A stretch of DNA of 44,423 nucleotides, taken from assembly GCA_945901765.1 (NCBI GenBank), contig CAMDLO010000011.1, positions 1 through 44,423 on the forward strand, in the 5' to 3' direction. The position numbers and the translations under genes were made by a program. The notes beneath the pieces are model-generated. The model did not search any database, was not told the origin of the DNA, and saw nothing but the letters and a program-made list of their open reading frames with translations. This DNA comes from Cyanobium sp. NIES-981. Its GTDB lineage: Bacteria; Cyanobacteriota; Cyanobacteriia; PCC-6307; Cyanobiaceae. This document shows positions 1 to 10,011 of this stretch, in pieces (the first letter of the stretch is position 1; each line of letters starts with the position of its first letter).

Positions 1-758
1 CGGACCATGTCGCCGTCGTACAGCAGCGGGTTCACCGTGGCGCTGCCATCCATCAACACGCTCAGATAGTCGAAGCGGAACTCCACGGGGGCCCCGCCCG
101 GCATCGCATTGGGCCGCACCAGCACGATGTTCGAGAGATCGGCCAGTGCCGTGATGCCTCCGGCCCGCTGCATGGCATCCACCAGCGTGGGCCAGCCGGC
201 ATTGATCATCGCTGTGCCGCCCCCCGCCGGACCGCTGGCCTGGAGGTTGGAGGTGGAGCTCCCCTGGGTGAGGCTGTAGAAACCGGGCTTCTGCACTTCA
301 CCGACCAGGGTGACCCGCACCGGCCGGGGCGCGATCAGATCCAGGTAAACGAGCGGACGGCGCAGGTAACGGTCATAGCCCTGGGTGATGCGCCGGCGTG
401 CTTCATCGAGGGTGAGCCCCCACACCGGCACGGAGCCCAGGCGCGGCAGGTTGACTGTGCCATCGCTGAGCACCTCCACCTCGGCTTCGTAGCCCTCCAC
501 CTTGAACACCGACATCCGCAGCCGATCTCCGGGGCCCAGTCGGTACCGGAACCCCGTGCCTGGATCCACAGTGGGGCTCAGGACCACCGATGCGGGGGGC
601 GCTGAACGGTTCGGTGCAAGGCGAGCTGGTGCTGTCGGCAGGCGAGGGTTGACGGGTCGGCTGCCAGCTGCATCAGGCAGTGGAAACGTCTGCCGCTGCT
701 GCTGGGCCTGCAGAGGCAACACCGGCCCGGCGGTCAGCAGCGCGATCCCCCAGGCCAT
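1..758 (-). CDS. Wza-type polysaccharide export protein, 3' end cut off by window edge
   Basis: Reading the complement from 758 gives an open frame that runs off the left edge, so about 252 residues are visible. Residues 1-19 look like a secretion signal (hydrophobic AWGIALLTAGPVLPLQA). A Pro/Ala-rich linker follows, then the polysaccharide-export domain from about residue 71 (YRLGPGDRLRMSVFK, later RRPLVYLDL). The start of an SLBB-like domain follows (VTLVGEVQKPGFYSL). Wza-family proteins form the outer-membrane channel for capsule or exopolysaccharide. An in-frame stop lies near 899. ATG 758 is preferred because it opens the signal peptide; a TTG at 815 would add 19 residues including basic ones and is possible. 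The gene is divergent from the acyltransferase at 913. The family is clear; the partner transporter is outside the window. Confidence 0.88.
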   Translation of the reverse strand, partial: MAWGIALLTAGPVLPLQAQQQRQTFPLPDAAGSRPVNPRLPTAPARLAPNRSAPPASVVLSPTVDPGTGFRYRLGPGDRLRMSVFKVEGYEAEVEVLSDGTVNLPRLGSVPVWGLTLDEARRRITQGYDRYLRRPLVYLDLIAPRPVRVTLVGEVQKPGFYSLTQGSSTSNLQASGPAGGGTAMINAGWPTLVDAMQRAGGITALADLSNIVLVRPNAMPGGAPVEFRFDYLSVLMDGSATVNPLLYDGDMV

Positions 759-912
759 GGCAGGACGCAGGCTCCAGAAGCGCGGCTTGACCGGAATGGT
801 GGGGGATGCTGGCAACGTGCTGCGTGCGAGGGACCGGATGGAGCGATGCGGCGGGTAGGGGCGTTCGGGCGCCTCGGTGCGCCGGAACGACTGGCGCTAA
901 TCTTCCCTCACC

Positions 913-1956
913 TTGAACCGAATCGTGAAGGCGACGGAAGGGCTCAATCCTGACGGGTCCAGTCTGCCGGCACAGGCCACGCCTGATCGCTCACAGTCAG
1001 ACGCCTTCCTGGCTGAAGTGGGTGTGGTGCACGTCCCCAGCAGGCAGCGCCACGAGGAGCTCCCCCCCTTCCTGCTGTACCGGTCCCAGGGGCTCGGCCT
1101 CTATCTCCTTCCTGGCGAACGCTTTCGTCCCTATGCCGATGCCGTGGGCATCCTGCGGGAACTCACGTACCGCCAGCAGCTGTCCGGCTCCGGTCAGAGC
1201 CGCGATCTCGACAGCAGGGATCCCCACTACGACCACTTCCTGCTGGTGGACGAGGCCAGTGGCGAGCTGGCTGGCTCGGCCCGGCTGCAGTTCGTGCCGG
1301 GAGCGATCGACGGCTCTGTCCCTGCGGATCTGCCCGAGGGCCAGCACTCGTACCTGGAGCACGTCTACCCCGGCATCAAGGCCGACCTGGCCCGCCGTGG
1401 CAATCACCTGGAGATCGGTCGGGTGGCCTTGGCCCCCCGTTTTCAGCGTCAACCCCACACCTTGATGTGTCTGTTCCGGGGGGGACTGCAGGTGGCGGTG
1501 AGCTCGGGTTACAGCTCAATCCATGGCCTGGTGTCCTACAACCACTTCGCCCATGCCGATGGGGTGAACCAGCATTTCCTGAGCAGCCTGCTCCGCCCCC
1601 CCTTCCTCGATGTTGCATCCGACTGCCCCCAGCCCCGCCACCCGCTTGATCAGATCCAGGCCAGCCATCAGCCGGGCGAGGTGGAAAGCATTCAGATGCT
1701 TGAGCAGCAGATCCGCGAGCAGCTGGAGCCGACCTTCCGACTGCCGGTGCTCCTGCGCCAGTACATCAATCTGATGGAGGCGCGGGTCCGCAATCTCTCT
1801 CTGGCCCGGGACTTCAACCAGATCACCGAGATCCTGATGGCCGCGGATCTGCGGCGGATCCCCTCCACCCGACTGGCTCACTTCATCGACTTCGCCCACG
1901 AGCCCGTGTACCGCAGCTTCAGCTGGTTCCGGGGGGAGGCTGACATCCGCCGCTGA
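913..1956 (+). CDS. OlsB-like (GNAT-type) acyl-ACP-dependent acyltransferase
   Basis: 347 residues from TTG 913, the first start after the in-frame stop at 898-900; GTG 925 is an alternative. The N-terminal ~85 residues are unremarkable. The middle carries the pattern I associate with the OlsB/haemolysin-like acyltransferase family (COG3176-type): RELTYRQ, then a G-Q-S-R-D-L-D segment, DPHYDHFLLVD, and GSARL. This is followed by LEIGRVALAPRFQR and HGLVSYNHF. Known members transfer a fatty acyl group from acyl-ACP to an amine, as in ornithine lipid synthesis; FeeM-type N-acyl amino acid synthases and exosortase-associated acyltransferases are related folds. It is followed 42 bases later by an acyl carrier protein and then a ketosynthase, so an acyl-ACP donor is likely. 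The acceptor is unknown. The C-terminal ~100 residues (helical, charged) match nothing I know. Confidence 0.72.
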   Translation: MNRIVKATEGLNPDGSSLPAQATPDRSQSDAFLAEVGVVHVPSRQRHEELPPFLLYRSQGLGLYLLPGERFRPYADAVGILRELTYRQQLSGSGQSRDLDSRDPHYDHFLLVDEASGELAGSARLQFVPGAIDGSVPADLPEGQHSYLEHVYPGIKADLARRGNHLEIGRVALAPRFQRQPHTLMCLFRGGLQVAVSSGYSSIHGLVSYNHFAHADGVNQHFLSSLLRPPFLDVASDCPQPRHPLDQIQASHQPGEVESIQMLEQQIREQLEPTFRLPVLLRQYINLMEARVRNLSLARDFNQITEILMAADLRRIPSTRLAHFIDFAHEPVYRSFSWFRGEADIRR

Positions 1957-1998
1957 ACTGGTAAGTTCCTTGCACCGAAACGAGGGTACGAGGGGTTG

Positions 1999-2346
1999 AT
2001 GCCGTCCAGCTCCGAGCACAACAGGTCCGGAGCCTCCCCGATGCGATCCTCCTCCTCGACCGCTCACCAGCCCGCCATCGGCTCTGGAGACCCAGAAGCT
2101 CGTCTGCACCAGCTGGAGTTGATCCTCCAGCGCATCTCCGGAGCTGATCCAGCCCAGATCCGGCCCGAGGCCCGGCTGATCGACGATATCGGCATTGATT
2201 CGCTTGGCTTCTACGAGATCCTGATTGAGGCTGATGAGTGCCTTGGCATCAAGATTCCCGAGGAAGAGCTACTGAAATTCCGTACCGTGGGCGATATTCA
2301 GGCCTACCTGCGCCATCTTGAGAACCCCGATGCCCAGACCAGCTGA
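1999..2346 (+). CDS. Dedicated acyl carrier protein
   Basis: 115 residues from ATG 1999; a TTG directly before it (1996) and an ATG at 2041 are alternative starts, and a purine-rich GAGGGTACGAGGGG run precedes. The N-terminal ~35 residues are a Ser-rich, probably disordered tail. The rest is a typical ACP helical bundle. Ser68 in GIDSLGFYE is the expected 4'-phosphopantetheine site, and the acidic EADECLGIKIPEEELLKFRTVGDI stretch (split as helix II and the following loop) matches the family. The ketosynthase start overlaps its 3' end by 17 bases, so the two are almost surely translated together. A separate ACP beside an acyltransferase and a ketosynthase points to a special lipid pathway rather than housekeeping fatty acid synthesis. 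Confidence 0.88.
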   Translation: MPSSSEHNRSGASPMRSSSSTAHQPAIGSGDPEARLHQLELILQRISGADPAQIRPEARLIDDIGIDSLGFYEILIEADECLGIKIPEEELLKFRTVGDIQAYLRHLENPDAQTS

Positions 2347-3589
2347 GCGTCTGGCCGTCACGGGCTGGGGCGCCATCACGCCGCTGGGCAGCGATCCGGC
2401 CAGCACCTGGGAGGCCATGGTGGCTGGCCATTCCGGCATCGATCTGGTGGGCGATTCATGGGCCACCGATCTGCCCGTGCGGATTGCCGGTCGCGTTGCC
2501 CCTGGCTTCGACGAGCAGCTGGAGCCCTTGCAGCGCCGGCGGCTGGATCGCTGCGCCCAATTGGCCCTGCTGGCGGCCCGCCAGGCCTGGCGGCAGGCCG
2601 CTCCCCATCTGGAGGGGGTTGATCCAGGTCGGGTGGCGGTGGTGATCGGGACGGGCATCGGCGGCCTCTCGACCCTGGAGTGGCAGCACACCAACCTTCT
2701 CCAGTCCGGCCCCGGCCGGGTCAATCCCCTCACGGTGCCAATGTTGATTCCCAACGCGGCGGCCGGTCAGGTGGCGATCGACCTGGGGCTGCATGGTGGG
2801 GCCCACACCCCCGTGTCGGCCTGCGCATCGGGCGCGGAGGCGCTGCTGCTGGCCCAGTTGCTGCTGCTGGACGACCGGGTTGATGTGGTGCTTGCCGGGG
2901 GCTGTGAAGCGCCGGTGAACCGGCTTGGCCTGGTGGGTTTCGCTGCCATGCGCGCCCTGTCCAGCAGGAATGATGCACCGACGCAGGCCTGCCGTCCCTA
3001 TGGCCGGGATCGCGATGGTTTCGTGCTGTCCGAAGGGGCGGGCATGCTGGTGCTGCAGCGCAGCGGCGATCTCCGCAGCACGGCCCCCGCTCCGCTCGGC
3101 TGGCTGCTGGCCTGCGGCAGCAGCAGCGATGGGCATCACATTGTGGCGCCCGAACCTGAAGGCCTCCAGGCGGCGCGAGCCATCGCCGACGCCCTGCGCC
3201 GGTCAGGCCTGCAGACGGCGGATCTCAGCTTTGTGCAGGCCCACGCCACCGGCACCCCGATCGGTGATCTGGCGGAGGCCAGGGCCTTGCGGCGCGGTCT
3301 GGGCAAAGCGGCCGACGGCCTGCCGGTCACCGCACCCAAAGGGCAGCTTGGCCATCTGCTTGGGGCGGCTGGGGCCGTGGAGATGATCCTGGCGCTGCAG
3401 GGCCTACGCCAGGGTCTCGTGCCCCGCAGTCTCAACGCTGATCCACTGGATCCGGCTGTGGACCTCGCTGTGGTGAAGGACCGCTCGCTGCCCTTGCCTT
3501 CGGGAAGCGGGGAGCGATATGCGCTGAAGAACGCCTTCGGTTTCGGCGGTCACAACATCAGCCTGGTGCTGGCAGCCTTGCCCGCGTAG
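2330..3589 (+). CDS. FabF-like beta-ketoacyl-ACP synthase
   Basis: 419 residues from ATG 2330, inside the end of the ACP gene; a TTG at 2318 in the same frame is less likely. It has the full condensing-enzyme triad at FabF-like spacing: Cys165 in VSACASG, His305 in QAHATGTP and His342 in GQLGHLLGA, plus the C-terminal NAFGFGGHN signature. The family condenses malonyl-ACP with an acyl-ACP to extend a fatty chain by two carbons. Gene order acyltransferase-ACP-ketosynthase suggests it makes or lengthens the chain that the GNAT-type enzyme (913-1956) transfers. Its last 40 bases overlap tail to tail with kpsS on the other strand. A role in normal fatty acid synthesis cannot be excluded but the context argues against it. 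Confidence 0.92.
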   Translation: MPRPAERLAVTGWGAITPLGSDPASTWEAMVAGHSGIDLVGDSWATDLPVRIAGRVAPGFDEQLEPLQRRRLDRCAQLALLAARQAWRQAAPHLEGVDPGRVAVVIGTGIGGLSTLEWQHTNLLQSGPGRVNPLTVPMLIPNAAAGQVAIDLGLHGGAHTPVSACASGAEALLLAQLLLLDDRVDVVLAGGCEAPVNRLGLVGFAAMRALSSRNDAPTQACRPYGRDRDGFVLSEGAGMLVLQRSGDLRSTAPAPLGWLLACGSSSDGHHIVAPEPEGLQAARAIADALRRSGLQTADLSFVQAHATGTPIGDLAEARALRRGLGKAADGLPVTAPKGQLGHLLGAAGAVEMILALQGLRQGLVPRSLNADPLDPAVDLAVVKDRSLPLPSGSGERYALKNAFGFGGHNISLVLAALPA

Positions 3590-5610
3590 TACGCCTGCAC
3601 GGCGGCCGTGAAGCGGCCCCTGTCTTCCTCGCCGTCGGCCAGGGCCAGATCGGCTGCACTGCCGCGCTGGCAGTAGATGGTGCCAAGCGGCGCCGTGAGC
3701 CGCGAGCGCAGCAGCGCCAGCGGGCTGTAGCGGTGCCGTTCGAGATCGATCAGATCGTGATACGTGAATGTCCACGGCACGATCTGGCCGCCATGCCGGC
3801 GAGCCAGCAGCAGGGCACTGGCCGATGCCCGCTGGCTGATCGGCGTGACCAGCGAACCGTTCGGTGCCAGCATCACCTGCCCCCGTTCCGCCAGGGTGCG
3901 GGAAGCCCGATACAGCGCCGCCGTGCGAGAGCGGCCGTCGCGGTGATCCATCAGACCGTGCCCCGCATTGGCGGCTGAGGCGGCAAACCAGGGCAGCATG
4001 CGGCTTAGGTGCAGATTTGCTGTGGTGATGCTGGGGATCCGCAGCACCGCTTGGACCACAAGCACATCGATCGGACTGCCGTGGTTCCAGATGTGCACCA
4101 GCGGCACTCCGGAGGGCTCAGCCGGTTGGCTGTCGTCGACCACCACCTGCACGCCCAGGGCGCGCAGGGCGGCGGCGGAGGCCGCCACCAGCAGGGTGGC
4201 CGCCAGCCGGCGGCGGCGCAGGGCCAGAGCCAGCAGCTGCAGGCTGTAGAGGATGTACGTGATCAGGATCCAGGCGAGGCGTCCCAGCAGCCGGGGCAGC
4301 AGCAGCAGGCCGCCGGGGGCACGCGGGGCGTCCGGCAGTCGTGGCGCTGGCGCGAGGCGCCGGGCTTCCTGGCCGATCGGGAAGGTGGTGCGGAACGGAA
4401 AGTCCCCGTCGAAGTTGCCGTTCACCTGCGTGGAGGTGACCAGGTGGGCGTAGAACCGGTAGAACAGCGGCCTGTCGCTGGTCTGCGGTTCCTGCCAGAA
4501 CTGATCGAGCGGCTTCTGATCGGTGAGGCCGGGCAGGTTGTAGAACGTGTGGCCCAGCACCTTGGTGGGCACGGCGTGGTAGAGCGCCTGCAGGCCGACG
4601 GTGCTGTTCACGGTCACCACGCCGCGACAGGTGCGCAGGAACCGGCTGAGGGCTCCGTCGTGGAAGTAGTGGACCCGCTCGGCGATCCCGTGGCGGCTCG
4701 CCAGCAGCTTGATCAGGCGGCCGTAGTGGTTGTAGCCCCGGTCGCGGGGATGGTGTTTGAAGGCGAGGTGGTCGGAGCTGTGGGCATGGGCCGCGAAGGA
4801 GCGGATCACGTCTTCGATGTAGGCGTGCATGCCCCGGTAGGGCGAGCCCATCTGGATCTGGGAATCGCTCGAGACCTGCAGCACCACCAGGAAGAACGAG
4901 AGGTGCTCGAGCAGCCGCCGCTTGATCGCCCGCTCCTGGAGGCGGTAGAGCCAGAAGCGCCAGCTGCCCCGCAGCTGGCACCACAGGAACCCCGGTGATG
5001 GCTGCAGTTTGTGCTCCCCTTCGATGATCGGGTAGCGGGTGAAGGCGTGCTGAATGAAGGTGGGCGCCTTCCAGGCCTTGCGCCAGCGGGTGCCGGGATC
5101 GAGGCGCCCCCCCGGCAGTTGGTCCACCGCTGGCAGCGAGCGGTAGAACGCCACCGACCGGTTCAGGTTGGAGCGGGCGTTGACCCGTTCGCGCTCCAGC
5201 GTGACGTAGTTGGGGCGGATGTAGCCCAGTTCGAACACCCAGGCTTCAATGCCGGCCCGCTGGGCCTCTTCGATCGCGATCCGGTGGGGAATGATGAAGT
5301 CGCCATACATAAAGACGTGGCGGATGCCCCGTTCCGCCAGCAGCTGGCGGAGGAATGGCCGCCAGGTCTCCATCGAGCCGCTGAAGGGCACCCGCACCTC
5401 GGCTGGGAAGCCGAATTCCTTCAGCGGGAACGCCACCTTGGTGACCGGAATGCCGCAGCCGCGCAGATAGCGGCAGAAGCGGGCGAAGAACAGTCCGATC
5501 GGCCCCATCAGCAGCAGCACAGGCCCTTCGATCTGCACCTGCACCAGGGCGGCTGCCCGTTCCCCTGTCAACGGCTTCTCCTGCCACTGCGGCCGGGGCA
5601 ACTTTGCCAC
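3550..5610 (-). CDS. kpsS: KpsS-like Kdo transferase fused to a PlsC-like acyltransferase
   Basis: 686 residues from GTG 5610, 14 bases after the kpsC stop; ordinary KpsS proteins are about 390 residues. Residues ~20-400 read as KpsS: MGPIGLFFARFCRYLR, VFMYGDFIIPHR, FKHHPRDRGYNHYG and the VTVNSTVGLQALY loop. KpsS adds the first beta-Kdo to a phosphatidylglycerol-type acceptor in group 2 capsules. After a linker and a hydrophobic stretch (about 435-475), residues ~480-686 form a second domain. It has the PlsC/lysophospholipid acyltransferase HX4D motif (His510 to Asp515 in NHGSPID) and a later LAPNGSL block in place of the usual EGTR box. Such domains move an acyl chain to a lysolipid. The fusion joins Kdo-linker synthesis to lipid acylation. 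Its 3' end overlaps the ketosynthase gene. KpsS identity is strong; acceptor and activity of the second domain are inferred. Confidence 0.87.
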   Translation of the reverse strand: MAKLPRPQWQEKPLTGERAAALVQVQIEGPVLLLMGPIGLFFARFCRYLRGCGIPVTKVAFPLKEFGFPAEVRVPFSGSMETWRPFLRQLLAERGIRHVFMYGDFIIPHRIAIEEAQRAGIEAWVFELGYIRPNYVTLERERVNARSNLNRSVAFYRSLPAVDQLPGGRLDPGTRWRKAWKAPTFIQHAFTRYPIIEGEHKLQPSPGFLWCQLRGSWRFWLYRLQERAIKRRLLEHLSFFLVVLQVSSDSQIQMGSPYRGMHAYIEDVIRSFAAHAHSSDHLAFKHHPRDRGYNHYGRLIKLLASRHGIAERVHYFHDGALSRFLRTCRGVVTVNSTVGLQALYHAVPTKVLGHTFYNLPGLTDQKPLDQFWQEPQTSDRPLFYRFYAHLVTSTQVNGNFDGDFPFRTTFPIGQEARRLAPAPRLPDAPRAPGGLLLLPRLLGRLAWILITYILYSLQLLALALRRRRLAATLLVAASAAALRALGVQVVVDDSQPAEPSGVPLVHIWNHGSPIDVLVVQAVLRIPSITTANLHLSRMLPWFAASAANAGHGLMDHRDGRSRTAALYRASRTLAERGQVMLAPNGSLVTPISQRASASALLLARRHGGQIVPWTFTYHDLIDLERHRYSPLALLRSRLTAPLGTIYCQRGSAADLALADGEEDRGRFTAAVQAYYAGKAASTRLML

Positions 5611-5624
5611 GCCCGCCCGGTCGA

Positions 5625-7678
<2,054 letters not shown>

Positions 7679-7682
<4 letters not shown>

Positions 7683-7709
7683 CGGCAGGGGAACCCAAGT
7701 TACCGGTGG
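7679..7709. repeat. Inverted repeat over the kpsC start
   Basis: CCACCGG (7679-7685) and CCGGTGG (7703-7709) are perfect 7-base arms with 17 bases between. They straddle the kpsC start codon in the divergent kpsC/neuA gap. It could be a regulator site or an mRNA hairpin at the kpsC 5' end. In such GC-rich DNA short arms occur by chance, so this is weak. Confidence 0.2.
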
Positions 7710-7757
7710 CGGTCAGCGCTGCTACCTTCAGCCCACCCAGCAGCGGCTGAACGGCCC

Positions 7758-7955
7758 GTGCAAAACGAAGGCCCAGGCCCCAGCCCAGCAGGTTCCACCC
7801 AGCTGATCGCGATCGCCCCCGCTCCGCTGGAGCCCCTCGGCCGGCAGGTCGCAGCGGAAACCGGCATTCCCGCCGGCCGGGTGCGGCGCATCCTGATCAC
7901 CGCCGAGGTGCATGGAGCCCCCTGGCCCCCGGCGATCTCGATGAACCTGCCATGA
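7758..7955 (+). CDS. Possible small protein ahead of neuA (doubtful)
   Basis: A 65-codon frame from GTG 7758 ends with a TGA inside the neuA ATG (ATGA overlap), the same junction style as the genes that follow. The predicted product is Pro/Ala-rich with a short basic part (AGRVRRILIT) and matches no family I know. The tight junction is the only argument for a real gene. It could equally be a translated leader for neuA or chance coding in the 269-base divergent gap. No clear ribosome site was seen. Confidence 0.25.
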   Translation: MQNEGPGPSPAGSTQLIAIAPAPLEPLGRQVAAETGIPAGRVRRILITAEVHGAPWPPAISMNLP

Positions 7956-8728
7956 GAGATCCGGGCGACGGGGCCATCCGCATCGATCCCCTGCTTCCGC
8001 CTCTGGCGCTGATCCCTGCCCGGGGGGGATCCAAGGGGGTGCCCGGCAAGAACCTGCGTCCGGTCGGAGGCATCCCCCTGCTGGCCCGGACCGTGCGTGC
8101 GGCGCGTGCGGCCCAGCGGCTGGGCTCAGTGTGGGTCAGCAGTGATGACGCTCAGATCGGTGATCTGGCTGAACGGGAAGGTGCCGGCTGGCTGCGGCGA
8201 CCGGCCGCGATCGCCGGCGACCTGGCCTCCTCGGAGTCGGCTCTGGCCCATGGTCTCGAGCGGTTGGCGGCCGACGGCCCCCTGCCTCCTCTGTTTGTAT
8301 TTCTGCAGTGCACGTCGCCGTTCACCAGCGCTGATCAGATCGATGCGGTGGTTGCGGCTCTGCAGACCAGCGACGCCGCCATGGCCCTCAGCGTGATGCC
8401 CTGGCATGGGTTCCTCTGGCGCTGCGATGAGGCCGGTCATGGCGTTGGGGTCAATCATGATGTGGCCCGGCCGCGGCAGCGCCGCCAGGATCTGGCCCCC
8501 ACCTACCTGGAGACCGGCGCCATCTACGCCATCCGCACCGAAGCGTTCCTGCAGCAGCAGACCCGGTTCGTGCAGCCGGTGCTGCCGGTGCCGATCGACG
8601 CTCCTGCACCGGAAATTGACACGGAAACGGATCTGGCCCTGTGCGACCATCTGGCGCCCCTGATGGATCGCCAGCGCCCCGAGCAGATCACGCCCCCTGC
8701 CGCGGAGGCCAGGCCATGGCTGCGTTGA
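7952..8728 (+). CDS. neuA: NeuA-like CMP-nonulosonate (acylneuraminate) cytidylyltransferase
   Basis: 258 residues from ATG 7952. The N-terminal nucleotide-binding loop is IPARGGSKGVPGKNL (residues ~22-36), the hallmark of CMP-sialic acid-type synthetases and unlike the KdsB loop. FLQCTSPF, TYLETGAIYA and a late PEIDTETDL follow in the usual order. The family activates a nonulosonic acid (sialic, legionaminic, pseudaminic or Kdn type) with CTP to a CMP sugar, releasing pyrophosphate. Four genes downstream is neuB, which makes such an acid, so the pair define a CMP-nonulosonate branch. The next gene starts inside its last codons. Which acid is made cannot be read from the sequence; no NeuC or UDP-sugar epimerase is present here. 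Confidence 0.88.
   Translation: MRDPGDGAIRIDPLLPPLALIPARGGSKGVPGKNLRPVGGIPLLARTVRAARAAQRLGSVWVSSDDAQIGDLAEREGAGWLRRPAAIAGDLASSESALAHGLERLAADGPLPPLFVFLQCTSPFTSADQIDAVVAALQTSDAAMALSVMPWHGFLWRCDEAGHGVGVNHDVARPRQRRQDLAPTYLETGAIYAIRTEAFLQQQTRFVQPVLPVPIDAPAPEIDTETDLALCDHLAPLMDRQRPEQITPPAAEARPWLR
8704..8708 (+). promoter_or_regulatory. Ribosome binding site deciding the start at 8716
   Basis: GGAGG lies 7 bases before ATG 8716. The frame is open further upstream within neuA, and this site favours the overlapping start at 8716. Confidence 0.65.
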
Positions 8729-10011
8729 GCCTTGCCGGGCGCCGGGTGGCGGCCCTCGCCTGTTTCGACTCCTTCGGCAAGACGGCGATGAGCCTGCTGC
8801 AGGTGGCGCGCCAGGCCGGTGCGGACACCACCCTGCACCTGCTGGAACTGTCGGGCCGCAAGTTGTCGCGTAGGCAGGTGCTGGAGATCCGCCGGATCGA
8901 TCCCCGCACCCGCCTGTGTCAGCACCCCTGGAGTGCCTTGCGCCAGCTGCGCTCGGAACTGATTGACCTCGATGCCCTGCTGCTCGGGCTGGATGGCCGC
9001 CGCACCCGCGAAACGCAGCTGATGCTGCAGGCCCAGTGGGCCGGTGCCGGGCGCCGGCCGGTGCTGGTGAGCGCGTATCCCGGCATCCTGTTTCGCCACC
9101 AGCTCGAGGGAATGATGGATCGCTCCGGTGTTGATCTGCTCTGCCTCAATGCCGAGATCGATGCCGATCTCTATCGCCAGGCCTGCGGGGCCATCGGGCT
9201 CGACGCCAGCAACGCCGAGGTGACGGGCCTGCCGATCCTCTGGCCGCTTGAGCCCCGCCTGCAGGTGCCGGAGCGGGCATCGATCGTGTTTTTCGAGCAA
9301 CCTTCGGTGCCGGACAATCCCATTCAGCGCAAATATCTCTGCCGACGGCTGGCGGAGCTGGCCAAGGCCTGGCCTGATCATCCGGTGATCTTCAAGCCCC
9401 GCACCTCCAGCGTGGAAGCGACCCTGCACCGCCACCACGGAGCCATGGCCAGTCGCATTGCCAAGCTGGGCCGCCGGCTACCCAATCTGCGCATCAGTTA
9501 CAAACCCAGCCTGACGCTGCTCAAGCAGTGCGGCTGCGCGATCACCGTGTCCTCCACCGCTGCGATGGAAGCGATGGCCCTGGGGGTGAGCACCCGCATC
9601 GTGGCTGATCTGGGCGTGAATGAAAGCCTGGGGAACCACTATTTCGTGGCCTCCGGTGCCCTGGCTGACTTCGAATCGATCATCGCCGATCCGTTCACTC
9701 CCCGTCACCGCCAGCCCTGGCTTGAGAGCCACGGCCTGCGCCCTGACGGCCGGGCGCTGTTCCTGGCTGCCCTGACCCAGCGGCTGGAGCGTCCCCCGGG
9801 CGGTCTGGATGTCAGCCGTTGCGGTCCCCGCGGCTGGGGCAGCAGCGCCTGGCAGTCCTATGCCCTGGCCAAAGGGGGACGAGGCATGTTGGCTTCGGCC
9901 GGTTCCCGCTCCAAGCTCAAGGCCAGCCACCGCAGCCTTGACCTGCTGCGCCGCTTGCGGCAGGGCGTGGTTGGCTTCTGGCTGCTGGAGCGTCTGCTGA
10001 AGGGCCGATGA
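8716..10011 (+). CDS. Putative glycosyltransferase, first of three tandem paralogues (DUF6716-like)
   Basis: 431 residues. The start is fixed by a GGAGG site and places the hydrophobic RRVAALACFDSFGK at the N terminus, overlapping the neuA end by 13 bases. It reads as a GT-B-like protein with two Rossmann-type halves. The first half has GVDLLCLNAEIDADLY. The second has VIFKPRTS, then ISYKPSLTLLKQCGCAITVSS (shown to 20 residues or fewer at a time), VADLGVNESLG and NHYFVASG. The next two genes share the same blocks. I believe the family is the uncharacterised DUF6716 putative glycosyltransferases, from memory. Position between neuA and neuB suggests use of a CMP-nonulosonate as donor, which is inference. 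The C-terminal ~50 residues are basic and may be membrane-associated. Confidence 0.72.
   Translation: MAALSLAGRRVAALACFDSFGKTAMSLLQVARQAGADTTLHLLELSGRKLSRRQVLEIRRIDPRTRLCQHPWSALRQLRSELIDLDALLLGLDGRRTRETQLMLQAQWAGAGRRPVLVSAYPGILFRHQLEGMMDRSGVDLLCLNAEIDADLYRQACGAIGLDASNAEVTGLPILWPLEPRLQVPERASIVFFEQPSVPDNPIQRKYLCRRLAELAKAWPDHPVIFKPRTSSVEATLHRHHGAMASRIAKLGRRLPNLRISYKPSLTLLKQCGCAITVSSTAAMEAMALGVSTRIVADLGVNESLGNHYFVASGALADFESIIADPFTPRHRQPWLESHGLRPDGRALFLAALTQRLERPPGGLDVSRCGPRGWGSSAWQSYALAKGGRGMLASAGSRSKLKASHRSLDLLRRLRQGVVGFWLLERLLKGR

Noticed and set aside
502-858. 118-codon plus-strand open frame near the left edge
   Set aside because: It lies opposite the signal peptide and export domain of the Wza-type gene and has no features of its own.
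4009-4998. Long plus-strand open frame opposite kpsS
   Set aside because: Composition is typical of the antisense of a GC-rich gene (many Gln/Gly/Ala/Val, no motif), while the minus-strand frame carries KpsS and acyltransferase motifs.
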